Shown here piece after piece: positions 42,864-52,165 of a stretch of DNA of 64,000 bases. The stretch covers positions 744,001 to 808,000 of the forward strand of contig NZ_CP096034.1 in NCBI RefSeq assembly GCF_023115465.1, in the 5' to 3' direction. Source of the stretch: Gottfriedia acidiceleris (GTDB taxonomy: Bacteria; Bacillota; Bacilli; Bacillales; Bacillaceae_G). The notes beneath the pieces are model-generated. The model was not told the DNA's origin and made no database searches. It saw only the letters and a list, made by a program, of their open reading frames with translations. Position numbers and translations under genes: made by a program. Numbering within the stretch: position 1 is the stretch's first letter; each line of letters starts with the position of its first letter.

Positions 42864-43183
42864 TTATTCATCTAAAAATGTCTGCGATAAACCCTAATCA
42901 AATAGCCTTTCCTTAGAGTAATCTAACTTTAATCAGATTGTAGATCAATTAATATTGAACATTTATTAAACTAAACAATCGAATTTGTTTTCTAAAAAAA
43001 AGCTTATAATATTTTTAACGTCTAAAAAAATCATTTCTATTGTTATTGAAATAATGAAATTGCTCAGACATACTAACATTTAAAATCATTAAAAAATCAT
43101 TCAAAAAATGCTAATTTTATCATTATTAAATGTTCATTTAAAGTCCGTTTTCTCTATTGACGTCTTTATATTTCAACACTCTG
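42864..43183. other. AT-rich spacer between repeat element and second direct repeat
   Basis: I see no coding frame, promoter with confidence or further repeat in these roughly 320 bases. Homopolymer-rich stretches such as CATTAAAAAATCATTCAAAAA dominate. Confidence 0.4.
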
Positions 43184-43214
43184 AAAAAACTGTCTTAAAT
43201 TAGACAGTTTTTTC
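43184..43214. repeat. 31-bp direct repeat with hairpin, copy 2 (ytqB terminator)
   Basis: Identical to 42645-42675. Here it lies directly after the ytqB stop, where its hairpin and T-run on the minus strand make an effective terminator. Confidence 0.8.
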
Positions 43215-43790
43215 TTAAGCTCTTTTTTCAATTGCTAATATAAAAGGAGGATTATTTGCTTGATTAATAAATCGATAAGTTAATACATGTGCTACGTCTT
43301 GAGGGATGTTTTGAGCAAAGTTCATTAATGCATCTTTTTCAATTTCTCCGCCTTCATGACCATGATAAATTACAACTACGATAATCCCTTCTGGAGCCAT
43401 CATTTCAAGTATTTGTTCAATTGCTGAAATGGTAGACTCGGGTATAGTTACAACTGATTTATCACTACCAGGTAAATAACCAAGATTAAAAATTGCACCT
43501 TTTAATTTCTCTTGTGATGAAGCTGGGATTACTTTTTTTACTTCTGCATGACTTCTTTGGAATAGTGTAACCTGATTACTTAAATTTTCATTATTTATTC
43601 TTTCAGTCGTCTTTTCAATAGCTTGTTCTTGGATATCAAATCCGTAGACGTGTCCAGTTTCACCAACCAATTTTGCTAGAAATACTGTATCATGACCATT
43701 CCCTATTGTGGCATCAATGGTAATATCACCTTCATTAACAGTCGATTGGAGAAGCTTTCTAGCGTAAGGTAAAATACGATCTAGAATCAT
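43215..43790 (-). CDS. ytqB: tRNA nm5(s2)U34 methyltransferase YtqB (MnmM)
   Basis: A 191-residue class I SAM methyltransferase. Motif I is IDATIGNGHDTVFLAKLVGE, the acidic turn is GFDIQEQAIE, and the catalytic-region motif is FNLGYLPGSDK. In B. subtilis this protein (now MnmM) methylates the aminomethyl group of wobble U34 in certain tRNAs. The start overlaps the ytqA end by four bases, so the two are coupled. Its 3' end is set by a hairpin that is duplicated 540 bases away. Older annotation calls it an rRNA methylase. Confidence 0.9.
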   Translation of the reverse strand: MILDRILPYARKLLQSTVNEGDITIDATIGNGHDTVFLAKLVGETGHVYGFDIQEQAIEKTTERINNENLSNQVTLFQRSHAEVKKVIPASSQEKLKGAIFNLGYLPGSDKSVVTIPESTISAIEQILEMMAPEGIIVVVIYHGHEGGEIEKDALMNFAQNIPQDVAHVLTYRFINQANNPPFILAIEKRA

Positions 43791-44749
43791 GTTAATTGTA
43801 CTCGATTATTTGCGTATTTACCTTGCCAGCTATTTCTACGTTCAAACTCACGATCAATTGCATTCAGTACTTCCCATTTTTTTAAGCTCCACATTGGCCC
43901 AATTAATAAGTCAGGTGGACCGTCTCCAGTAATACGATGTACGATTACATCACTTGGAATAATTTCAAGCTGATCAACGACTAAGTTAATATAAGCGTCA
44001 AAATCCATGAATTCAACTAGTCCTTTTTCATATTGCTTCATCATTGCAGTTCCTTTTAATAGGTGGAGTAAGTGAATTTTAATTCCTTGAATATCAAGTT
44101 TAGCAACTTCCATAGCAGTTTCCATCATCATTTCTGGAGTTTCAAGAGGTAACCCGTTAATAATATGAGAACAAATACGGATGTTGTGCTTTCTTAATTT
44201 TTCTACGCCTTCTACGTAAGTTTTATAATCGTGTGCACGATTAATAATATTTGCAGTTTTTTCGTGAACAGTTTGTAATCCTAATTCAACCCATAAATAA
44301 GTTCGTTTATTTAAATCTGCAAGATATTCAACAACATCATCTGGTAAACAATCCGGTCTTGTTGCGATTGATAAACCTACAACGCCTTCTTGCTCTAATA
44401 TTGGTTCGAACTTTTGTTTTAATACTTCTACTGGTGCGTGAGTATTTGTGTAAGCTTGGAAATAGCCTAAGTATTTTCCGTTTTGCCATTTCTCATGCAT
44501 TTTATCTTTTATTTTATGAAATTGAGTTACAACATCTTCAGCTCGATCCCCTGCAAAGTCGCCCGAACCAGATGCGCTACAAAAAGTACAACCTCCAAAT
44601 GCAACTGTACCATCTCTATTTGGGCAATCAAATCCAGCGTCAATTGAGACTTTAAAAACTTTTTCGCCAAATTGTTGTCTTAAATGATAATTCCATGAGT
44701 GATATCTTTTATGATCTATTGTATATGGAAAAGGATTGTTTTTTGTCAT
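43787..44749 (-). CDS. ytqA: Radical SAM protein YtqA (TIGR01212; MnmL)
   Basis: A 320-residue radical SAM enzyme. The cluster cysteines are Cys42, Cys54 and Cys57 in FDCPNRDGTVAFGGCTFCSA, the long C-X11-C-X2-C spacing typical of TIGR01212. GLSIATRPDCLPDD is the family's second signature. In B. subtilis the protein has been assigned to conversion of cmnm5U to nm5U at tRNA position 34, the step before YtqB. The start follows AAGGGAGGGATG. It forms a two-gene operon with ytqB and is divergent from ytzC. Confidence 0.9.
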   Translation of the reverse strand: MTKNNPFPYTIDHKRYHSWNYHLRQQFGEKVFKVSIDAGFDCPNRDGTVAFGGCTFCSASGSGDFAGDRAEDVVTQFHKIKDKMHEKWQNGKYLGYFQAYTNTHAPVEVLKQKFEPILEQEGVVGLSIATRPDCLPDDVVEYLADLNKRTYLWVELGLQTVHEKTANIINRAHDYKTYVEGVEKLRKHNIRICSHIINGLPLETPEMMMETAMEVAKLDIQGIKIHLLHLLKGTAMMKQYEKGLVEFMDFDAYINLVVDQLEIIPSDVIVHRITGDGPPDLLIGPMWSLKKWEVLNAIDREFERRNSWQGKYANNRVQLT

Positions 44750-44935
44750 TCCTCATCCCTCCCTTAATTTAAGTCAATATTATCGATTTTATCATGCTCT
44801 AAAAAGAAAACCAAATGGAAAAACCTTTCTTATTTGTAAAGAAATAATTGTACTCTGATTGAAAGGTTCGGAAATACTATCCTTGAGGTAACCTACATAT
44901 CGGATACTTCATTAAAGTCTGAAGGGGGTATTTTC

Positions 44936-45205
44936 TTGGGAATAACGGATCGCAATTTCGGACAAGAACAAGTACAACAAGCTAAACAAGCCTATGATTA
45001 TGCAGTGCAACAATTAGAAATTGGCATGCGACAAGAGCATTTTAACGGAATCGAGTATTCTGAAGCACAGGCAGGGCTTGAGCAAGCAATTATGATGTTA
45101 GAAAAAGTAGAAAACCTTGCAAATTTAGAAAATAGAGATGAATTTAATCGTTTACGTAGACAATTAACACAGCTACAACATCAAATGATTATTACTCCGC
45201 ACTAA
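44936..45205 (+). CDS. ytzC: YtzC family protein (DUF2524)
   Basis: An 89-residue, almost entirely helical protein. Heptad-like spacing in QVQQAKQAYDYAVQQLEIGM and LEQAIMMLEKVENLANLENR suggests a coiled coil. It matches the small YtzC/DUF2524 family seen next to ytqAB in Bacillus. The start is TTG, seven bases after GAAGGGGG. The function is unknown. The next small gene starts 13 bases after its stop, so they are probably co-transcribed. Confidence 0.8.
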   Translation: MGITDRNFGQEQVQQAKQAYDYAVQQLEIGMRQEHFNGIEYSEAQAGLEQAIMMLEKVENLANLENRDEFNRLRRQLTQLQHQMIITPH

Positions 45206-45218
45206 AGGAGATTAGAAT

Positions 45219-45416
45219 ATGCAAGAATACGTTCAAGAATATGCAATCCTTGGGAGGAAACCAAAAATGGTTAAAAAGAAATCAAAAAGTAATAATCCTG
45301 AACAAACAACTAAGAATAAAACGAAAACAGAATTCTCAGGTGAACTTTCAGCAGTAGATCAAGTCAAAATGAATAACTCTAAAAAAGGTCAACCACAAAG
45401 ATCAAAGCAGGGGTAA
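45219..45416 (+). CDS. Small basic hypothetical protein
   Basis: A 65-codon frame starting at ATG 45219, eight bases after AAAGGAG. A second ATG at 45267, behind GGGAGGAAACCAAAA, would give a 49-residue product beginning MVKKKSKSNNPEQTTKNK. Both sites look usable. The product is rich in Lys, Gln and Asn with no hydrophobic core (ELSAVDQVKMNNSKKGQPQR), in the style of minor small acid-soluble spore proteins, though I cannot match a named one. It follows ytzC in a likely two-gene unit that ends in a terminator. Confidence 0.6.
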   Translation: MQEYVQEYAILGRKPKMVKKKSKSNNPEQTTKNKTKTEFSGELSAVDQVKMNNSKKGQPQRSKQG

Positions 45417-45440
45417 GCTTGAAAGGGAATAGGGAGTAAA

Positions 45441-45472
45441 GGAAAAGGAAGGTTTGCCTTCCTTTTTTCTTT
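45441..45472 (+). terminator. Terminator after the ytzC unit
   Basis: AAAAGGAAGG / CCTTCCTTTT has a four-base loop and is followed by TTCTTTTT. Confidence 0.85.
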
Positions 45473-45650
45473 TTATTTTGGTAATTTTAGGGATTATATG
45501 GTTCTTTTCTAATATATTCTAGGTTTTTTGTCCTTCTTATCTATCCCCACTTAATGCGTGCCTCTTGAAACTAGGAAGATTCTCCTCTACAATTAATGAG
45601 TTAACGAGATAAAAATAGATAAAAAGGGACAGCTTTGAGGGGAGTACGGG

Positions 45651-46850
45651 ATGCCAAAAAAACTATGGTTTTTGTTAATCGGTATGATTTTAAATGTAAC
45701 AGGTAATTCTTTTTTATGGCCATTCAATACAGTATATATCCATATTTATTTAGGAAAGTCCTTGTCTGTTGCGGGGCTTATTTTAATGTTTAATTCATTG
45801 GCCGGTGTATTTGGTAATATGCTGGGAGGCTGGCTTTTTGATAAATTTGGAGGATATAGGTCAATCCTAACTGGTATTATTATTACGTTTTTGTCGATAT
45901 TAGGTTTGGTTATTAATCATTCTTGGACATATTACAGTTGTTTCTTCGTAATATTAGGGTTTGGTGTTGGTATTGTATTTCCATCAATGTACGCGATGGT
46001 TGGAGCGGCATGGCCAGAGGGTGGTCGTAAAGCTTTTAATGCAATTTATGTAGCTCAAAATCTTGGCGTTGCGATTGGTACGGCTTTAGGTGGAGTAGTT
46101 GCAGCCGCAAATATTAATTATATTTTCTCCGCTAATTTGCTATTATATATTATTTTCTTCTTAGTAGCTTTATTTGGATTTAGAGATATTGGTGAACCTA
46201 AGCAATTAAAAGAAACACATGTAGAAAAAGCAGAGAAACAAAAATTTTCATTTACTCCTTCAATGAAAGCTCTGATGATTGTTTGTGTTGCGTATGTTTT
46301 ATGTTGGTTAGTCTATGTTCAATGGCAAACTACGATTGCATCAGAAATGCAAAATCTACACATTGGATTAAAAAAATATAGTCTGTTATGGACTGTAAAT
46401 GGCGCGCTTATAGTCTTAGCTCAACCAATCGTATCAACCGCGATACGAAAATTTGAGTTAAGTATGAGAAAGCAAATGTTGTTTGGAATTGGATTTTTTA
46501 TCGCTTCGACTATTCTTGTGAGCACTGCCGATCATTTCTCAATGTTTATGACGGGTATGATCATTTTAACGATTGGCGAAATGTTTGTATGGCCAGCAGT
46601 ACCAACTATTGCAAATATGCTTGCTCCAAAAGATCGCATAGGGATGTATCAAGGGATTGTAAATAGTGCAGCAACGGTTGGAAGAATGCTTGGACCTGTT
46701 ATTGGAGGGGCACTTGTTGATACATTTAATATGAGGGTATTATTTATCATATTAGTTCTCTTTTTAGTAATAAGCATGGTCTTCTCTGTGCTTTATGAAA
46801 GATTAGTAAAAAAAGTAATAAAAGCTGATCATCAAACTTTTGCTTCTTAA
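45651..46850 (+). CDS. yttB: MFS transporter YttB
   Basis: A 399-residue major facilitator with twelve helices. The cytoplasmic loop 2-3 signature is GGWLFDKFGGYRSIL. The two halves are joined by a charged loop (KQLKETHVEKAEKQKFSFTP). Position before leuS matches B. subtilis YttB. It is annotated as an efflux-type carrier in relatives, but the substrate is unknown. The start follows TGAGGGGAG. No terminator is evident between it and the leuS leader promoter. Confidence 0.85.
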   Translation: MPKKLWFLLIGMILNVTGNSFLWPFNTVYIHIYLGKSLSVAGLILMFNSLAGVFGNMLGGWLFDKFGGYRSILTGIIITFLSILGLVINHSWTYYSCFFVILGFGVGIVFPSMYAMVGAAWPEGGRKAFNAIYVAQNLGVAIGTALGGVVAAANINYIFSANLLLYIIFFLVALFGFRDIGEPKQLKETHVEKAEKQKFSFTPSMKALMIVCVAYVLCWLVYVQWQTTIASEMQNLHIGLKKYSLLWTVNGALIVLAQPIVSTAIRKFELSMRKQMLFGIGFFIASTILVSTADHFSMFMTGMIILTIGEMFVWPAVPTIANMLAPKDRIGMYQGIVNSAATVGRMLGPVIGGALVDTFNMRVLFIILVLFLVISMVFSVLYERLVKKVIKADHQTFAS

Positions 46851-46867
46851 AAATGGGCAATGTATAA

Positions 46868-46896
46868 TTGACCTTTTTCTTTGGTTATAATAAAAT
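46868..46896 (+). promoter_or_regulatory. Promoter of the T-box-leuS transcript
   Basis: TTGACC (46868-46873), a 17-base spacer and TAAAAT (46891-46896). Initiation would be near 46903, at the start of the leader. Confidence 0.65.
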
Positions 46897-46914
46897 GGTA
46901 TAAATTAAATCTAA

Positions 46915-47150
46915 ATGATCGGCAATGATTGGGAATAGTAGTGAATATGAAGAGGTTTAGAGAGTTGACGGTTGGTGAAAGTCAATCCATTCTATTCATG
47001 AACTCGCCCATAAGCCACATTTGTGAACGGTTTTTACCAAGTAATAAATGTCGTGTTCCACGTTACGGAAACAAGTGAATGTATTTTTACATTAATTTGG
47101 GTGGTACCGCGGGAAATCCTCTCGTCCCTTTAGGGATGGGAGGATTTTTT
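46915..47150 (+). promoter_or_regulatory. Leucyl T-box leader
   Basis: The T-box core TGGGTGGTACCGCGG lies at 47098-47112. The Stem I specifier region reads GAACTCGCCC, with CTC (Leu) at 47003-47005. The terminator AAATCCTCTCGTCCCT / AGGGATGGGAGGATTT plus T-run follows at 47114-47151. Uncharged tRNA-Leu should pair with the leader and allow read-through into leuS. Confidence 0.95.
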
Positions 47151-47210
47151 TATTTGTAAACGCTAGGGCCACAGCCGAGCCATTTATACATGAAAAAAGG
47201 AGGCAATAAT

Positions 47211-49628
47211 ATGAGTTTTAATCATGGTACTATTGAACAGAAATGGCAGAAGTATTGGTTAGAAAATAAAACGTTTAAAACAACTGACGATACAAGCAAG
47301 CCGAAATTTTATGCACTTGATATGTTCCCTTATCCATCTGGAGCGGGATTACATGTGGGTCATCCAGAAGGGTACACAGCTACTGATATCCTTTCAAGAA
47401 TGAAAAGAATGCAAGGCTATAATGTACTTCATCCAATGGGGTGGGATGCATTTGGTCTACCTGCAGAACAATACGCATTAGATACAGGTAATGATCCAGC
47501 TGAGTTTACTGAAAAAAATATTAATACTTTCCGTAATCAAATTCAGGCACTAGGATTTTCATATGATTGGGATCGTGAAATTAATACAACTGATCCTAAT
47601 TATTACAAATGGACTCAATGGATTTTCCTAAGAATGGTTGAAAAAGGATTAGCTTATGTAGATGAAGTTCCAGTTAACTGGTGCCCAGCTCTTGGTACAG
47701 TTTTAGCTAATGAAGAAGTAATTAATGGAAAAAGTGAGCGCGGAGGACATCCGGTTGAGCGTCGTCCAATGAAGCAATGGATCTTAAAAATTACAGCTTA
47801 TGCTGATCGATTATTAGAAGATCTAGAAGAATTAGATTGGCCAGAAAGCTTAAAAGAAATGCAACGTAACTGGATTGGCCGTTCTGAAGGTGCTGAAGTT
47901 TACTTTAATGTTGATGGATTCGATGAAAAAGTAACAGTATTTACAACACGTCCTGATACATTATTCGGTGCAACTTATGTAGTATTAGCTCCAGAACATG
48001 ATTTAGTTAATCAAATTACAACAGCTGATCAAAAAGATGCTGTCGAAGCATACATTGATTCAGTTAAATCTAAAAGTGATTTAGAGAGAACTGATTTAGC
48101 GAAGGATAAAACAGGTGTTTTCACAGGAGCATATGCAATTAACCCTGTAAATAACGAAAAGCTTCCAATTTGGATTGCTGATTATGTACTTGCAAGCTAT
48201 GGAACTGGTGCAGTTATGGCAGTACCAGGACATGATGAGCGCGATCACGAATTTGCAGTTAAATTTAAATTACCAATCGTTGAAGTTGTTGAAGGTGGAG
48301 ACGTTCAAAAAGAAGCTTACGCTGGAGATGGCAAACATGTTAACTCTGATTTCTTAAACGGTTTAAATAAACAAGAAGCTCTTGATAAAATAATCGATTG
48401 GTTAGATTTTTCAAAAGCAGGTGAGAAAAAAGTTACGTATCGTCTACGCGATTGGTTATTCTCTCGTCAAAGATATTGGGGAGAGCCAATTCCAGTAATT
48501 TTCTGGGAAGATGGTACTATGACAGTTGTTCCTGATGAGGAGTTACCATTAATTCTTCCGAAAACAGAAGATATTCGTCCAAGTGGTACTGGAGAGTCAC
48601 CATTAGCGAATATTTCTGAATGGGTTAATGTAGTTGATCCAGTAACAGGTAAAAAAGGAAGACGTGAAACAAATACAATGCCACAATGGGGAGGAAGCTG
48701 CTGGTATTACTTACGCTATATTGATCCAAATAATAACGAAGCAATCGCAGATTCTGAATTACTAAAGCATTGGTTACCAGTTGATGTATATATTGGAGGA
48801 GCAGAGCATGCAGTTCTTCACTTACTATACGCTCGTTTCTGGCATAAATTCCTTTATGATTTAGGTGTAGTTCCTACAAAAGAGCCATTCCAAAAGTTAT
48901 TCAACCAAGGAATGATCTTAGGAGAAAATAATGAAAAAATGTCTAAGTCTAAAGGGAACGTTGTAAATCCTGATGATATCGTTGCTAGCCATGGTGCTGA
49001 TACATTACGTTTATATGAAATGTTCATGGGTCCATTAGATGCATCAATCGCTTGGTCAGAAAATGGATTAGATGGTTCTCGTCGCTTCTTAGACCGAGTA
49101 TGGCGTTTATTTGTTACTGATAATGAAGAGCTTTCAGATAAAATTGTAGAAGACGTTACTTCTAGCAGTCTTGAAAAAACATATCACCAAACAGTAAAGA
49201 AAGTAACAGAAGACTTTGAAGGTTTACGCTTTAACACTGCAATTTCACAAATGATGGTGTTTATTAACGAAGCATATAAAGCTGACAAATTACCAAAAGA
49301 AATGGTTGAAGGTTTTGTAAAATTAATAGCACCAGTTGCTCCTCATATCGGTGAAGAACTTTGGAGTAAGCTAGGTCATAGTGATTCAATTGCATATGCT
49401 ACATGGCCAGCATACGATGAAGCTAAGCTTGTAGAAGACGAAATTGAAATTGTAGTACAAATTAATGGTAAAGTAAAAGCGAAATTACTTGTTGCAAAAG
49501 ATGCTTCACGTGAGCAAATGGAGCAAATTGCATTATCAGACGATGCAGTTAAGGAACAAGTTGAAGGAAAAACTGTTCGAAAAATCATTGCTGTACCAGG
49601 TAAATTAGTAAATATCGTTGCAAACTAA
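47211..49628 (+). CDS. leuS: Leucyl-tRNA synthetase
   Basis: LeuS charges tRNA-Leu. The 805-residue class I enzyme has the HIGH-type motif at residues 48-51 ([14 protein letters not shown]) and KMSKSKGN near residue 576. The CP1 editing domain shows [14 protein letters not shown] and [16 protein letters not shown] 47211 follows AAAGGAGG; an in-frame ATG 21 bases upstream lacks a site. Control is by the preceding T-box. No anomalies are seen. Confidence 0.98.
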   Translation: MSFNHGTIEQKWQKYWLENKTFKTTDDTSKPKFYALDMFPYPSGAGLHVGHPEGYTATDILSRMKRMQGYNVLHPMGWDAFGLPAEQYALDTGNDPAEFTEKNINTFRNQIQALGFSYDWDREINTTDPNYYKWTQWIFLRMVEKGLAYVDEVPVNWCPALGTVLANEEVINGKSERGGHPVERRPMKQWILKITAYADRLLEDLEELDWPESLKEMQRNWIGRSEGAEVYFNVDGFDEKVTVFTTRPDTLFGATYVVLAPEHDLVNQITTADQKDAVEAYIDSVKSKSDLERTDLAKDKTGVFTGAYAINPVNNEKLPIWIADYVLASYGTGAVMAVPGHDERDHEFAVKFKLPIVEVVEGGDVQKEAYAGDGKHVNSDFLNGLNKQEALDKIIDWLDFSKAGEKKVTYRLRDWLFSRQRYWGEPIPVIFWEDGTMTVVPDEELPLILPKTEDIRPSGTGESPLANISEWVNVVDPVTGKKGRRETNTMPQWGGSCWYYLRYIDPNNNEAIADSELLKHWLPVDVYIGGAEHAVLHLLYARFWHKFLYDLGVVPTKEPFQKLFNQGMILGENNEKMSKSKGNVVNPDDIVASHGADTLRLYEMFMGPLDASIAWSENGLDGSRRFLDRVWRLFVTDNEELSDKIVEDVTSSSLEKTYHQTVKKVTEDFEGLRFNTAISQMMVFINEAYKADKLPKEMVEGFVKLIAPVAPHIGEELWSKLGHSDSIAYATWPAYDEAKLVEDEIEIVVQINGKVKAKLLVAKDASREQMEQIALSDDAVKEQVEGKTVRKIIAVPGKLVNIVAN

Positions 49629-49639
49629 ATAGTTAATTC

Positions 49640-49666
49640 GAAAAAACCTCTTTTGAGGTTTTTTCT
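49640..49666 (+). terminator. Terminator after leuS
   Basis: AAAAAACCTC / GAGGTTTTTT with a TTTT loop. Confidence 0.85.
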
Positions 49667-49792
49667 TTGTTCATTTCTTGTGTTTGCTTTCTTATAAACT
49701 CATCCTCCCCCTCAAGTGGGAAAGAATTAAACTTACTTTTTGCATAGAAAATAATTAGTTGTTAAGATGTTCCTATAAAGAAAGGATGAGCA

Positions 49793-50092
49793 ATGATGAA
49801 GACAATTTCTGCAAATGAAGTTAAAGAGCGTTTAGAGTCAGGAGAAACGCTATTTTTAGTAGATGTACGAGAAGACTATGAGGTTGAGTATGGAAAAATT
49901 CCAGAAGCAGTTCATATTCCAATGGGGCAAATTCCTAGCAAATTAGATGTTTTTAATAAAGAATTTGAATACATTTTTATTTGTAAGGCAGGCGTTCGTA
50001 GTGAGAATGTTTGTGAGTATTTAAATGAGCTAGGCTATAAGGCGATCAACATGGAAGGTGGAATGATGGCCTGGGAAGGCGAGATCAAATAA
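49793..50092 (+). CDS. Rhodanese-like domain protein
   Basis: A 99-residue single rhodanese domain, which carries sulfane sulfur on a cysteine. The active loop is ICKAGVRS with Cys64, and the N-terminal FLVDVREDYEVEYGKIPEAV is the CDC25-type signature. Single-domain rhodaneses serve sulfur transfer or cyanide/sulfide detoxification; the partner here is not evident. The start follows GAAAGGATG; tandem ATGs make the first residue ambiguous by one codon. It is a single gene with its own terminator. Confidence 0.9.
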   Translation: MMKTISANEVKERLESGETLFLVDVREDYEVEYGKIPEAVHIPMGQIPSKLDVFNKEFEYIFICKAGVRSENVCEYLNELGYKAINMEGGMMAWEGEIK

Positions 50093-50128
50093 AAAAATTT
50101 ATCTGTATCAATATTTTGTCTACCTACT

Positions 50129-50158
50129 GAAATCCAACGTTTTTGTTGGATTTTTTTG
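50129..50158 (+). terminator. Terminator after the rhodanese gene
   Basis: AATCCAAC / GTTGGATT is followed by T6. Confidence 0.85.
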
Positions 50159-50291
50159 ATTTAGACGGTTTAATTTAGGCTAATGTTTTTTGCCATAAGG
50201 AATATTAACCAGGGAGTTGTGACATATATTAAAGTAGAACCTCATATATTTTTTCATTGAGGCTTTGCTTGTTAGAAAGGAGGGGGTTGAT

Positions 50292-50507
50292 TTGCCTAAA
50301 ACATTAAAAATTGATATTACCGATAAGATAATTGGTAAATTTAAAGATGGGCATATGGAGTTGTATTCTTCAAAGTATTTAATTGGAAAGTTTTACTTTA
50401 AAGACTTAAAACAATCTTTCCAATTGGCAGAAGGGTATGTTGAAGAGGATGGACGATTCTATTTATTAGTGAACTTGCAACACGAACAATCGAACGCTCG
50501 CCTTTGA
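50292..50507 (+). CDS. Small hypothetical protein (71 aa)
   Basis: A 71-residue beta-rich small protein starting at TTG 50292, just after AAAGGAGGGGG. The text PKTLKIDITDKIIGKFKDGH then YLIGKFYFKDLKQSFQLAEG shows alternating hydrophobic residues typical of strands, with no signal peptide or cysteine. A longer frame begins at 50265 but would place the ribosome-binding site inside the gene. It lies between the rhodanese terminator and ytfP on the opposite strand. Family not recognised. Confidence 0.6.
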   Translation: MPKTLKIDITDKIIGKFKDGHMELYSSKYLIGKFYFKDLKQSFQLAEGYVEEDGRFYLLVNLQHEQSNARL

Positions 50508-50556
50508 CCTTTAAATTAGGGACGGTGGATTTGTGCCAAAGAAAAATAAAATAAGC

Positions 50557-50681
50557 GAAAAGCATAAGTTAAAACTAGAAAATCAGTTTGATTGTTTTTC
50601 GAATACAACTATGGCAATAAGCTTGGGGAATAACAGGTTAACTTTTATAAAGTTGCTTAAGAATCAATCCTTATGCTTTTC
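50557..50681. repeat. Inverted repeat pair bounding a short intergenic segment
   Basis: GAAAAGCATAAG (50557-50568) and its exact complement CTTATGCTTTTC (50670-50681) bracket 101 bases. The segment also contains an open GTG frame (about 57 codons) with no convincing ribosome-binding site. Confidence 0.45.
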
Positions 50682-50697
50682 TATATGTAAAGATTAT

Positions 50698-50731
50698 AGG
50701 ACCTAGCGAAAAAATAAATTCGTTCGGTCCT
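50698..50731. terminator. Hairpin after ytfP
   Basis: AGGACC and GGTCCT arms with an inner GCGAA / TTCGT pairing lie 12 bases past the ytfP stop. The T-tract on the minus strand is poor, so terminator function is uncertain. Confidence 0.4.
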
Positions 50732-50742
50732 TTGTTTATTTC

Positions 50743-52014
50743 TTAAAAATTCGTTTGAGAGTATTCTGCAGCTGATGCTCCTGCTAATCTACCAGTTACC
50801 AAAGCTGCGGTTATGTTATAGCCACCAGTGTAACCGTGAATATCTAATATTTCTCCACAAAAATAAAGACCATTCATGATTTTAGAAGACATTTCTTTTG
50901 GATGAACTTCCTTTGTTGAGACACCACCGCCTGTCACGAATGCTTTTTCAATTGAAAGAGTTCCGTTTACTACAAATGAAAAACCTTTAAATAATCGGAC
51001 AAGCTCTCTTAATTTCATAGTAGCAATTTCATTACAAGGAGTCGCCTCTTCAATTCCACATTTTGAAAGCAAAAATAGTAAATATCTTTCAGGTACATAA
51101 CCTTTTAGAACGTTCTTAATCGCTTTTTTAGGTTCTTCTTTTAGCATACTGTTTACGTCTTGGAATAGTGATTCCTCATTTTGCTCGGGGAAACAATCAA
51201 TCGCCATCGTAACATTTTTTGTTTTAAACTTCTGTTGTACTTTATAGACAAATTGGCTACAACGTAGTGCGGCAGGGCCTGAAATTCCAAAATGAGTAAA
51301 GAGCATGTCCATTTTATGGGCTATCACTTTTTTACCTTTTGGATTTAATACACTTAATTCTACGTCTCTTAAAGCAAGGCCTTGTAATGATTTATTTTGA
51401 ATAAAATCTTCACTTGAAGTGATAGGTACTTCTGTAGGAAAGAGTTCAGTTATTGTATGACCAGCTTTTTTTGCCCAAGCATATCCGTCACCTGTCGAAC
51501 CTGTGTGCGGAACAGATTTACCACCTACCGCAAGGACAACACTTTTTGAGTGAATGACTGTTCGGTCATCCAATAGGATTCCTACTACTTTTCCATCTTC
51601 ATAGAGTACGTCTTTAACAGATCTATTGGTCTGAATATCTACATGATGTTTTTTTAGTTTTTGCATTAATGCATTTAATACTGATTTTGAGTCATTTGAT
51701 ACAGGAAACATTCTCCCGTGATCCTCTTCTTTTAATGCGACTCCCATGTTTTCAAAAAACCGTATGATATCCTCGTTATTATAGATGGAGAATGCGCTAT
51801 ATAAAAATCGGCCATTTCCAGGTATATGTTTAATAACTTCCTCTATAGGTAAGCGATTTGTTACGTTACAACGACCACCACCTGATATAAGGAGTTTTTG
51901 TCCTAATTTAGTTCCTTTTTCAAGTAAAAGTACTTTAGCTTTGTTTTCAGCAGCGCTAATTGCAGCCATCAGGCCAGAAGTTCCGCCACCAATTACAATC
52001 ACGTCATAAACCAT
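50743..52014 (-). CDS. ytfP: NAD(P)/FAD-dependent oxidoreductase YtfP (HI0933 family)
   Basis: A 423-residue flavoprotein. The FAD Rossmann motif is [20 protein letters not shown], followed by [13 protein letters not shown], and the C-terminal FAD loop is [17 protein letters not shown]; all are characteristic of the HI0933/YtfP family. The reaction is not established. The frame extends 25 codons upstream, but ATG 52014 gives the family N-terminus; its ribosome-binding site (GAAAGTAGTG) is weak. It is divergent from ytgP. Confidence 0.88.
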   Translation of the reverse strand: MVYDVIVIGGGTSGLMAAISAAENKAKVLLLEKGTKLGQKLLISGGGRCNVTNRLPIEEVIKHIPGNGRFLYSAFSIYNNEDIIRFFENMGVALKEEDHGRMFPVSNDSKSVLNALMQKLKKHHVDIQTNRSVKDVLYEDGKVVGILLDDRTVIHSKSVVLAVGGKSVPHTGSTGDGYAWAKKAGHTITELFPTEVPITSSEDFIQNKSLQGLALRDVELSVLNPKGKKVIAHKMDMLFTHFGISGPAALRCSQFVYKVQQKFKTKNVTMAIDCFPEQNEESLFQDVNSMLKEEPKKAIKNVLKGYVPERYLLFLLSKCGIEEATPCNEIATMKLRELVRLFKGFSFVVNGTLSIEKAFVTGGGVSTKEVHPKEMSSKIMNGLYFCGEILDIHGYTGGYNITAALVTGRLAGASAAEYSQTNF

Positions 52015-52165
52015 TATTTCACTACTTTCGTTACAAATTTCTTTTAGTAAGTTTACCATTATTTCAAGTAAGCTCCAACTTCTTATCATTTTTTAATTTT
52101 TTCTTTTTATATGATATGGTAAGATAGATTAGTTAGTTTGATCGAGAATTGGTAGGAGGCAGTTT

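Noticed and set aside
42734-42916. 60-codon frame across the GC-rich island
   Set aside because: It reads through the palindromic repeat element; the text is explained by the repeat and no family is recognisable.
44251-44655. 134-codon frame opposite ytqA
   Set aside because: It is a shadow of the radical SAM gene with leucine-rich antisense composition and no start signal.
44822-44868. Inverted AACCTTTC/GAAAGGTT between ytqA and ytzC
   Set aside because: The arms are short, the loop is long and there is no T-run. It is as likely chance as an operator.
50534-50707. GTG frame of about 57 codons (MPKKNKISEKHKLKLENQ start)
   Set aside because: The ribosome-binding site is poor, and the frame runs over inverted repeats and a hairpin. 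It is noted only as part of the repeat finding.
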